NCBI GenBank assembly: GCA_019245275.1
Contig: JAFARW010000134.1
Span: 1-35,209, forward strand
Reading direction: 5' to 3'
Length of the DNA: 35,209 nucleotides
From: Vulcanimicrobiota bacterium
GTDB taxonomy: Bacteria > Vulcanimicrobiota > Vulcanimicrobiia > Vulcanimicrobiales > Vulcanimicrobiaceae
Each line of letters starts with the position of its first letter. The first letter of the stretch is position 1. The position numbers and the translations under genes are program-made. The notes under the pieces are model-generated. The model ran no database searches and had not been told where the DNA came from. It saw only the letters and a list, made by a program, of their open reading frames with translations. Below are positions 10,447-17,295 of the stretch, in pieces.

Positions 10447-11166
10447 ATGATGCATGGCGCAAGCGCGGCAACGGCATTAAGAGCGTGGCTCAAGCAACGA
10501 ACCCCCGAGAATCGTAGCCGTATAGTTCATGCGCATGCATACTTGTGCATGCGCGCGGCGCGGAAGTTCGTGCGGCCCGGCTTGGAGCGCTGCGACTTAG
10601 AGCAAGTCGCCGCAATCGGTCTTCTGAAAGCATGCGATCGTTACGAGCCGGCGGCTGGAACCCCGTTCGAGGCCTACGCATGGCTCTTTGTGATCGGCGA
10701 ATTGATGCACTACGTGCGCGACTGGGAGCGACCGATTCGCCCGCCGCGCAAGCTCCGCTCCCTGGAACTAAAGCTCAGGCGCGCAAGTGAAGAACTCGTC
10801 TGCACGTTTGGGCGAAAACCGACGGATGCCGAACTGGCACAACATCTCGGAATCACGCTCGGCGAACTCGCCGGCGTATTGGAATGCCGCGCGCGCTCGA
10901 CCGCATCGTCGTTGGAATCGCTCGCACCGGCATCGCGCCGCGCCATCGCCAACGATTCCGCTCTCGAGACGACTTTAGACCGTCTCGTGATCAAAGATGC
11001 GTGCAGTGTGCTAACGGAAGCGGAGCGCGCAGTCTTATGGGGCGTCTATTCCGGCGGCTTCAGTCAACTGGAGATCGCAAGGCGCCTAGGTTACTCGCCG
11101 CGGCACGTGTCACGCATGCATCGTGCGGCGTTAGGGAAGATCGCTCCGTTGTGCGCCGTGCACTGA
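10447..11166 (+). CDS. RNA polymerase sigma-70 family factor
   Basis: This is an alternative sigma factor, 239 aa. Region 2 is recognisable from CDLEQVAAIGLLKACDRYEP through FEAYAWLFVIGELMHYVRDW, which resembles group 3 factors of the SigB/SigF/FliA type. Region 3 follows (RPPRKLRS, FGRKPTDAELAQHLGI). Region 4 is the C-terminal helix-turn-helix, LTEAERAVLWGVYSGGFSQLEIARRLGYSPRHVSRMHR. It carries no ECF-like brevity and no primary sigma region 1.2. Its last 16 nt overlap the pilM-like gene, so the factor is the first gene of the pilus/secretin cassette and may direct it. The ATG at 10447 is followed by a second ATG at 10450. Confidence 0.9.
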   Translation: MMHGASAATALRAWLKQRTPENRSRIVHAHAYLCMRAARKFVRPGLERCDLEQVAAIGLLKACDRYEPAAGTPFEAYAWLFVIGELMHYVRDWERPIRPPRKLRSLELKLRRASEELVCTFGRKPTDAELAQHLGITLGELAGVLECRARSTASSLESLAPASRRAIANDSALETTLDRLVIKDACSVLTEAERAVLWGVYSGGFSQLEIARRLGYSPRHVSRMHRAALGKIAPLCAVH

Positions 11167-11951
11167 CTCTGCCGATTGGGCTCGACGTCGGAGCAACGCG
11201 CATCAGATTGGCAGTCGCTCGGGTACGCAACGGAACGGCGCGCGTCGAGGCCATCGTGGGCCGCGATCGTCGCGACGACGTTTCGCCTGCCGCGTTGGTT
11301 CGAGAAGCGTGGGCGGAGCTCGACGTTCCCGAGCGGCGTTGTGTTCTGGCGCTCGGTGCTCCGGAAGCCGAACTCCGGCCCGCAACTTTACGGCCGCATC
11401 GCATGGTTGGAAGCGCGCAACGCGCCGCGCTTGAAGCGCGCCTCGAGGCGCTCGCAGCCACACCACTGCAAGCGCTGGCGGTCGACCATGAATCCCTCGC
11501 GCTGCAACGAGCGCTGCCGGGCTACCGGATCGTTATCGACGCCGGATACGAACGCACGAGCCTGCATCTGTTCGACGAGTCGCCACCTCGCACGATGTCT
11601 ATTCCGTGCGGCGGTCGCGAGATCGCATTGCAAATTGGGCGAGACCTCGGCATCGACGCGCGAAGTGCGGAATATCGAAAACGCACGCTCGGCGTTAACG
11701 GTGCTGGCGAGGCGTCCTATGAACGATTGCTCGCAGAGATCGTCGCGGCGATGCGGTCGCTGCATACGGGAGCGGACCGGATCGCCTTGGTGGGAAACAA
11801 CGCTCGGCTAGCCGGCATTGCAAAGGATCTCGCTTCGGCCTGCGCATGCACCGTCGACCTACCTGAATCCGAGTTGTTGTGCGGATTGGATGTTGCTGCC
11901 GCCGAGTGGAATCTCGCCGCAGGGCTGAGCATCTGGATGTTGGGCGCTTGA
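11151..11951 (+). CDS. pilM: PilM-like actin-fold ATPase
   Basis: A cytoplasmic actin-like protein of the type IV pilus assembly platform; PilM normally binds the N-terminus of PilN and links the inner-membrane alignment complex to the motor. PIGLDVGATRIRLAVARV is the phosphate-1 region, YRIVIDAGYERTSLHLF the phosphate-2 region, and RIALVGNNARLAGI the adenosine region. At 266 aa it is shorter than typical PilM (about 350 aa). The start is taken as GTG at 11151, preceded by AGGGAAGA; this overlaps the sigma gene by 16 nt. Its TGA overlaps the next start as TTGA. FtsA-like or EutJ-like ATPases are alternatives, but the downstream secretin favours PilM. Confidence 0.72.
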   Translation: MRRALTLPIGLDVGATRIRLAVARVRNGTARVEAIVGRDRRDDVSPAALVREAWAELDVPERRCVLALGAPEAELRPATLRPHRMVGSAQRAALEARLEALAATPLQALAVDHESLALQRALPGYRIVIDAGYERTSLHLFDESPPRTMSIPCGGREIALQIGRDLGIDARSAEYRKRTLGVNGAGEASYERLLAEIVAAMRSLHTGADRIALVGNNARLAGIAKDLASACACTVDLPESELLCGLDVAAAEWNLAAGLSIWMLGA

Positions 11952-12454
11952 ATCGACATGATTTTTTGCACTCGCGGAACGGTTGCGAGCGGCGTCGCGT
12001 TCAGTTACGCCGAGCCGTTGCAATTATAGCCGCGACTCTGAGCGTTTTTCTCATCCTTGTTCTCATCGCATTCTTTCACAACGACTTGCAGATGCGGAGC
12101 GCAGCCGTCGACCCGATTTCTCCCATACCGCATCGTGTGACGAAGATCTATCGCACGCAAGCGGCTCGCGTGCAAGCGCATCGGAAATTAAAGAAGGCAG
12201 TCCGACTAGTTACGCCATTCCGCGCTACGCCACGGCCGCCGCGCGTTTTGACGGTGGCATCGCGCCGCAGAGCAGAATATGCAAGGCTGCTTGCCGTTGC
12301 GGTAGGCGGACAGCCGCAGGCGATCGTCGCAGCGGGCGCGCAAACGCGTATCGTCACCATCGGCGACGTTGTCGATGGCCATCGCATCGCGGCGATCGTG
12401 CTTGACGGCCTGCGCTTTGCGGGTGTGCAACAGATGATGCGAATCCGTCGATGA
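11948..12454 (+). CDS. One-TM protein with a PilP/GspC-like C-terminal segment
   Basis: A 168-aa inner-membrane protein. Residues 1-22 are basic and cytoplasmic, AVAIIAATLSVFLILVLIAFF (about 24-44) is a single membrane helix, and the rest would be periplasmic. The linker is rich in Arg and Ala. The last 40 residues (RIVTIGDVVDGHRIAAIVLDG) have the short beta pattern seen in PilP and in the GspC homology region, domains that dock on the N0 domain of secretins. It stands where pilN/O/P would be, between pilM and the secretin, with 4-nt overlaps on both sides (TTGA and ATGA). The TTG start is chosen because of that coupling. The PilP/GspC reading is inference; no full-length match is claimed. 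Confidence 0.6.
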   Translation: MNRHDFLHSRNGCERRRVQLRRAVAIIAATLSVFLILVLIAFFHNDLQMRSAAVDPISPIPHRVTKIYRTQAARVQAHRKLKKAVRLVTPFRATPRPPRVLTVASRRRAEYARLLAVAVGGQPQAIVAAGAQTRIVTIGDVVDGHRIAAIVLDGLRFAGVQQMMRIRR

Positions 12455-13668
12455 AGCAGCGTGCATTCATCGCGCTCGTTTGCATGCTGTGCGTGGCTGC
12501 TTCGTCAAGCGCCATGCCGATCTCGATCGACATCCGCGACGCGCGTTTAGGCGATGTCATCTTCATGCTCGCAGCCCAGTCGGGAAAGAGCATCATCGCG
12601 GATACATCCGCGCGCCGCGAACGCGTAACGTTACGCGTGCGGAATGCAAGCTTCGATCGAATCCTGAAGCTCCTGGCGGGCACACACAATCTCCGGCTGA
12701 TGCGCGACGGCAACATCTACCTGCTCTCGGCAAACGCACCCACAGCGCACGCAGCATCGGCGACGCCGAACACCATGCGCCCTCACGAACTGCGTCTGCC
12801 GGCCGTCGTGATCCCCGCGAATCCATTTGACTCTGCGAAGCGCACGCCAAGCGTCGCCGATGCCACCGTCGACGTGAGCTCGATCTCGCTGCGGTTCGTC
12901 AAACCGTCGGTGGCGCTCGATGCGGTGCGCGATCTATTGCCCGCGGCAACCTTCATTCCAGATGACACGCATCGTGGCGTGACAGTCGTAGGAAGCGCGA
13001 GCGCAGTGAATATTTCGAGCTACCTGCTGGAGAACGCCGATTCACAGCGGCCGCGCGTCCTAGTCGATGTGCGCGCGATTGACGTTCGAATCGCGGAGCA
13101 GGAAGATACCCTCGCGCAGGAACTCAGCGACGATCCCGTTGCCCAGAGCAAAAACGTGCCGCTGTACGCCTTTCTCAAAAACACGCGATCGCTGGAGGGC
13201 GATCTGCGTTTCTTGGTCGATGTTGGACGGGCGCAGAGCATCGCAAGCCGCCGATTCGTAGCGCCGGCCGGCCGGCACTTCGATTTCCTAATCGGCGGCC
13301 CAAACGGCGCCGACGTTGACATCAAGCCGGCGCCAGCCGATCCAGGAATCGGCATGGAGATCGCTAGCCGATATAATCTGCCGGTGAAAGCCGGCGGCGC
13401 AACCGCGCTGCTGAGCCGCGAAAGGACCTTTTCGTTCCGCGCGCAGCCGAACCAATCGATTATTGTGGGCGGCTTTTTCAAAGAGGTCGATCCGCAGACG
13501 ATCGCCGGCGCGCCGCGCTTGGAGCAACTTCCGGCCCTAGGCCCGATCTTTTTGAAACGCAGACGCTCCCATATAAAGGATGAAATCTGCGTCGTGATCA
13601 CGCCGCGGCTGGTCGGGCAAGGGCCGGGAAGGGCTCGTCAGCACGAAAGGGGCGCGCGCTCGGCGTAA
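12451..13668 (+). CDS. Short outer-membrane secretin (PilQ/GspD family)
   Basis: Outer-membrane channel protein of type IV pilus or type II secretion machines. A signal peptide covers about residues 1-21 (ends SSSAMP). An STN-like domain follows (IDIRDARLGDVIFMLAAQSGKSIIADT, within 24-75). An N1-like module with FVKPSVALDAVRDLLP is next. The C-terminal third contains the secretin core, with VGGFFKEVDP and LPALGPIF just before the end, the classical gate/lip signature. At 405 aa it is far shorter than PilQ (about 700 aa). No lipobox is evident. The ATG overlaps the upstream stop by 4 nt. It is the last gene of the sigma-pilM cassette. Confidence 0.85.
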   Translation: MKQRAFIALVCMLCVAASSSAMPISIDIRDARLGDVIFMLAAQSGKSIIADTSARRERVTLRVRNASFDRILKLLAGTHNLRLMRDGNIYLLSANAPTAHAASATPNTMRPHELRLPAVVIPANPFDSAKRTPSVADATVDVSSISLRFVKPSVALDAVRDLLPAATFIPDDTHRGVTVVGSASAVNISSYLLENADSQRPRVLVDVRAIDVRIAEQEDTLAQELSDDPVAQSKNVPLYAFLKNTRSLEGDLRFLVDVGRAQSIASRRFVAPAGRHFDFLIGGPNGADVDIKPAPADPGIGMEIASRYNLPVKAGGATALLSRERTFSFRAQPNQSIIVGGFFKEVDPQTIAGAPRLEQLPALGPIFLKRRRSHIKDEICVVITPRLVGQGPGRARQHERGARSA

Positions 13669-13687
13669 AGCAAAGGTAGCGCCTCCA

Positions 13688-14866
13688 GTGTTCCGCTACC
13701 TGACCGCCGGCGAATCTCACGGACCAGCCCTAGTGGGCATCCTCGACGGGCTGCCGGCGCACCTCGAAATCGATATTGCCGCCATAAATGCGGCGTTGCG
13801 TAACCGCCAAGGTGGTTACGGGCGTGGCAAGCGGATGCAAATCGAATCCGACAAAGTCGATTTTTTGGCCGGCGTGCGCGGATCGGTGACTCTGGGATCG
13901 CCGATTGCCATCGTCATTCAAAATCGCGATTTCGAAAACAATCGCGCCTTGATGGATCCCCTGACCGGGGCGGGCGCGCCGCTCGCGTCACCGCGGCCGG
14001 GACACGCCGACTATGCCGGCGCGTTAAAATATCGCCAAACGGATTTGCGAAACGTTCTCGAACGCGCAAGCGCCCGTGAGACAGCGATGCGAGTTGCGCT
14101 CGGCGCGATCTGCGCGCAATTCCTAGCAGTGCTTGGCATTAAAACGCTTTCGTACGTCACGCGAATCGGCGACGTCGACGCACCGGATTTCGCAGATGTC
14201 GATCGCTCCGCGATCGACACGAGTAGCGTCCGCTGCCCCGATGCCGATAGCGCGCGCAGCATGGAAGCCGCGATCGATCGCGCGAGCGCGGCCGGCGATA
14301 CGCTCGGGGGTGCCTACGTCGTGAGCATTGACGGCGTGCCCGCCGGCATCGGCTCAAACCGTCAACCGGACACGCGCCTCGACGGGATTTTGGCGGGCGC
14401 ATTGATGGGCATGCAAACGGTTAAAGCGGTGGAAGTCGGCGCGGGTGCCGCGGTTTCGTCGCGATCGGGATCGCAGGCACACGATACATTTTCAATGACG
14501 GGCTCGACGGTCACGCGCGGCTCAAATCGTGCCGGCGGCATCGAAGGGGGCATTTCGAACGGCCAAACGATCTTGTTGCGGGCGTACGTCAAACCGCTCC
14601 CGACGCTGCGCAATCCGCTGCAATCCGTCGATCTGCACCAACGCACTGCCGCGCCGGCAACGGTGGTTCGTAGCGACATCTGCGTCGTTCCGGCGGCTTC
14701 GATCGTCGGCGAAGCGATGGTGCGCCTCGCTTTAACCGGCCCGGTTCTCGAAAAATACGGCGGCGATTCGATCGAAGAGACGCAGGCAAACTTCAAGCAA
14801 TCGACGCGCGCTGCTGACGAACTCTTCGGTAAGAGTCCACGACGGCGAAAGCGCGTTACGAGCTAA
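13688..14866 (+). CDS. aroC: Chorismate synthase
   Basis: Converts 5-enolpyruvylshikimate-3-phosphate to chorismate with reduced FMN, the last step of the shikimate pathway. The sequence begins FRYLTAGESHGPALVG, and contains RQGGYGRGKRMQIE, RPGHADYAGALKY, the RNVLERASARETAMRVA block, and GGIEGGISNGQ, all family signatures. Length 392 aa is normal. The start is GTG at 13688, because the conserved motif begins at residue 2; AAAGGT lies about 10 nt upstream. It follows the secretin by 19 nt and precedes aroK by 3 nt, so the shikimate genes are probably read through from the pilus cassette or share its transcript. Confidence 0.97.
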   Translation: MFRYLTAGESHGPALVGILDGLPAHLEIDIAAINAALRNRQGGYGRGKRMQIESDKVDFLAGVRGSVTLGSPIAIVIQNRDFENNRALMDPLTGAGAPLASPRPGHADYAGALKYRQTDLRNVLERASARETAMRVALGAICAQFLAVLGIKTLSYVTRIGDVDAPDFADVDRSAIDTSSVRCPDADSARSMEAAIDRASAAGDTLGGAYVVSIDGVPAGIGSNRQPDTRLDGILAGALMGMQTVKAVEVGAGAAVSSRSGSQAHDTFSMTGSTVTRGSNRAGGIEGGISNGQTILLRAYVKPLPTLRNPLQSVDLHQRTAAPATVVRSDICVVPAASIVGEAMVRLALTGPVLEKYGGDSIEETQANFKQSTRAADELFGKSPRRRKRVTS

Positions 14867-14869
14867 GCG

Positions 14870-15391
14870 ATGCGCAACCATCTCGCGCTCCTCGGCTTCA
14901 TGGCCGCAGGTAAGTCAACGGTCGGCAAGCGGCTCGCCCGCAAGCTGAAGGTGCCGTTCGTGGATGTTGACGATGTCATCACTAAAGAACATGGCCCTAT
15001 TGCCGATATCTTCGATTCGCAAGGTGAACGCGCGTTTCGCGAACTCGAATACGATGCAATCGCTCGCGCCGTCGAACAGGAACCGTCAGTGTTGGCTCTT
15101 GGCGGAGGCGCGGCTACCTACTTGCCGACCCTTAAACTGCTACGCAAGCACACCTACCGGATCTTCATCAAGGTGCCCGTCGAAGTGATTGCCGGCCGCC
15201 TGAACCGATCGCGGCGCGAGCGGCCGTTGCTCGGTCCCCATCCAACGCTTCATCACATCAAAGAATTGTACGAAAGGCGCATCGAGAGCTACGCGAACTG
15301 TGACTTGACTGTGACGGCGGATCACCTGCGAGCGCCGCAGATCGTCGATCACATCGTCGAGTGGATGCACCGCAAGAAGCTCGCTCGTTGA
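14870..15391 (+). CDS. aroK: Shikimate kinase
   Basis: Phosphorylates shikimate at O-3 using ATP. LLGFMAAGKSTVGKRLA is the Walker A segment (GxxxxGKST), DVDD near residue 33 is the shikimate-binding Asp pair, and GERAFRELE and ALGGGAATY are the substrate-binding and Walker B-like glycine motifs. The lid RSRRERPLLGP follows. Length 173 aa is normal. The stop overlaps the aroB TTG start (TTGA). Confidence 0.95.
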   Translation: MRNHLALLGFMAAGKSTVGKRLARKLKVPFVDVDDVITKEHGPIADIFDSQGERAFRELEYDAIARAVEQEPSVLALGGGAATYLPTLKLLRKHTYRIFIKVPVEVIAGRLNRSRRERPLLGPHPTLHHIKELYERRIESYANCDLTVTADHLRAPQIVDHIVEWMHRKKLAR

Positions 15392-16455
15392 TCCGAAACG
15401 ACGATCTCGGATATCCGATCGTCATCGGCAACTCCCTACGCTCGGAACTGCGGCACTTCTTACACGACCGTGACACCGACGTTGTTGTTCTCGCAGATCG
15501 CAACGTCGCTCCACTAGCGGAGCGGCTGACTAAAGGCACTCGAGGCGGCGTCATCGTCCACCGGTTCGACCTCGGCGAACGGCGCAAGACGCTCGCAACG
15601 CTCGAGCGTATTCTCGATGTTCTGATCGAATCGGGCGTCGAGCGGACGACAACGATCGTCGGCGTGGGCGGGGGCGTTGCTTGCGATCTCTTCGGCCTCG
15701 CAGCCTCGCTGTGCATGCGCGGTCTCGATTACATCGGTGTCGCCACGACGCTTGTGGCGATGGCTGATGCGGCGATCGGCGGGAAAACCGGCGTCAATCT
15801 GGCGCGTGGCAAGAATCTTGCCGGCACATTCGCACAGCCGCGGGCTGTCTTCTGCGAGCTCGACGCGTTGAGAACGTTGCCCTACGCGCGGCTTCGCGAA
15901 GGTCTCGCCGAAGTCGTGAAAGCGGCGATCATCGAGGGCGGCCGATTCTTCAGTCTGTTAGAAGAGGTCGCCGCACTGCCGTTTCGAGCGTGGCCGTGGG
16001 CCGAAATCGTTGAAGAATCCGTCAAAGTCAAAACGATGTATGTTGCCGATGATCGCACCGAGCAGGGAGCTCGCGAAACTCTGAATCTTGGTCACACGTT
16101 CGCGCATGCAATCGAGCGTGCGAGCCACTACCGGGTCAGTCACGGCGCTGCGGTGGCAGTCGGATTGCGGGCGGCTGGTCTGGCCGCCCTCAAGACCGGC
16201 CGGTTCAGCCGCATCGAGCACGGTCGCGTGTTGACTCTGCTTGCCTTGCTCGGCCTGCCCTTGCGCACCGGTGTTGACCCCAGTGAGATTCTTGCATCTC
16301 TTTCCGCTGATAAGAAGCGACGCAACGGTCGTCTTCGGTTCGTGCTGCCGCTTGCGATCGGCGACGTCGAACCTGGCGTTGAAGTGCCGACTCGCGTCGT
16401 ACGCAGCGTTATCGAGGCCTGTGTCACGCCGCCTTCGGCACGAGAGTTTGTCTAA
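15388..16455 (+). CDS. aroB: 3-dehydroquinate synthase
   Basis: Forms 3-dehydroquinate from DAHP, the second step of the shikimate pathway, with NAD and a divalent metal. GVGGGVACDLFGLAASL is the NAD-binding glycine-rich block. ATTLVAMADAAIGGKTGVNL carries the catalytic lysine region. The metal ligands are provided by EVVKAAII, the LGHTFAHAIE histidines and SHGAAVAVG. Length 355 aa. A TTG start at 15388 that overlaps the aroK stop gives MIRNDDLGYPIVIG, matching the usual start of the family; an in-frame GTG at 15361 would add nine residues. aroK-aroB adjacency is widely conserved. Confidence 0.95.
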   Translation: MIRNDDLGYPIVIGNSLRSELRHFLHDRDTDVVVLADRNVAPLAERLTKGTRGGVIVHRFDLGERRKTLATLERILDVLIESGVERTTTIVGVGGGVACDLFGLAASLCMRGLDYIGVATTLVAMADAAIGGKTGVNLARGKNLAGTFAQPRAVFCELDALRTLPYARLREGLAEVVKAAIIEGGRFFSLLEEVAALPFRAWPWAEIVEESVKVKTMYVADDRTEQGARETLNLGHTFAHAIERASHYRVSHGAAVAVGLRAAGLAALKTGRFSRIEHGRVLTLLALLGLPLRTGVDPSEILASLSADKKRRNGRLRFVLPLAIGDVEPGVEVPTRVVRSVIEACVTPPSAREFV

Positions 16456-16466
16456 AGCAGAGGTTG

Positions 16467-16475
16467 TGCTATAAC
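16467..16475 (+). promoter_or_regulatory. Extended -10 promoter before the secreted-protein gene
   Basis: TGC-TATAAC is an extended -10 with one mismatch to TATAAT. Eight nt separate it from the ATG at 16484, the usual distance to a transcription start. This suggests a leaderless transcript and favours 16484 over the GTG at 16478. Confidence 0.5.
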
Positions 16476-16483
16476 AGGTGGGT

Positions 16484-17194
16484 ATGTTTGGGTTTCTTCT
16501 TCCCGTAGCCATTGTCGCGTCAGCCATCGCGATCCCGAATCCGCAGCCGACGCTTCCGCCGTTGATCGGCAACGTCTACTCACGTGGACACTGCAGCGAC
16601 GGTCAGCGCACGCTGCTACGCGTTTTGCCGATGCTGATCACCAATGACAATACGATCGGGCGCGCCGTCGTCGGACTGGCGAGGGTCGATTCAACAAATG
16701 AGGCCACAACGCAGTTTGCCGTCAACCACACGCGACAGATGAGCAACCAAATTTTCAAAAACCTAGAAGGGGCCAAGAAGGAGCTCACGACGCTTCATGC
16801 GTTGGCAGCCGCAAGTTCAAACCCGGAGCAAGCTCGGCATTTTTCAGATGTTGCCGATTCGCTCGATACGGTTGTGGCGGAACAAAATGCCGTCGCGGAT
16901 CAGCTGAACGGTTACGCGGATACTGCAGATATGAGCCTTCTCTACACCGGCAGTGAGACTGAGCGGCAGATGGAAGCCTCAACAGGGCCTGGCGAAAACA
17001 CTTATTTGGGATCTCTCCAAGCAACGCAAAAGGCGCAGCACCCCTCGATGGCCCTGAGCGACATCGGCGCGTTGACGACGAACGTCTTCAAAGACGTTCA
17101 GACGCTGCGCGGGCAACTTGCCAATACCGAGGCACAAACGACGCAGCAGGTTCGCGAAGTCGTGAAAACCTGCGCGCCCAAACGCAAACCGTAA
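16484..17194 (+). CDS. Secreted helical protein of unknown function
   Basis: I do not recognise the family. The first 18 residues, MFGFLLPVAIVASAIAIP, look like a signal peptide with cleavage near AIA/IP. The mature part (about 217 aa) has only two cysteines (HCSDGQ and the KTCAP tail), is rich in Ala, Gln, Thr and Asn, and is predicted by eye to be mostly helical, with heptad-like stretches between 85 and 150. No catalytic motif or repeat is obvious. The start is ATG at 16484; GTG at 16478 would add two residues. A promoter-like TGCTATAAC sits directly upstream. The stop abuts the priA reading frame, so the two may be coupled. Confidence 0.75.
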   Translation: MFGFLLPVAIVASAIAIPNPQPTLPPLIGNVYSRGHCSDGQRTLLRVLPMLITNDNTIGRAVVGLARVDSTNEATTQFAVNHTRQMSNQIFKNLEGAKKELTTLHALAAASSNPEQARHFSDVADSLDTVVAEQNAVADQLNGYADTADMSLLYTGSETERQMEASTGPGENTYLGSLQATQKAQHPSMALSDIGALTTNVFKDVQTLRGQLANTEAQTTQQVREVVKTCAPKRKP

Positions 17195-17295
17195 CCCAGC
17201 GCGCTGTCGAGGCGCTGCCAATCCTTCGCTCGTCGCAGTTCGACCTGCCGCTGACATATGCGTGTTCGGGCGAACGACTTCAAGTTGGCGACATC

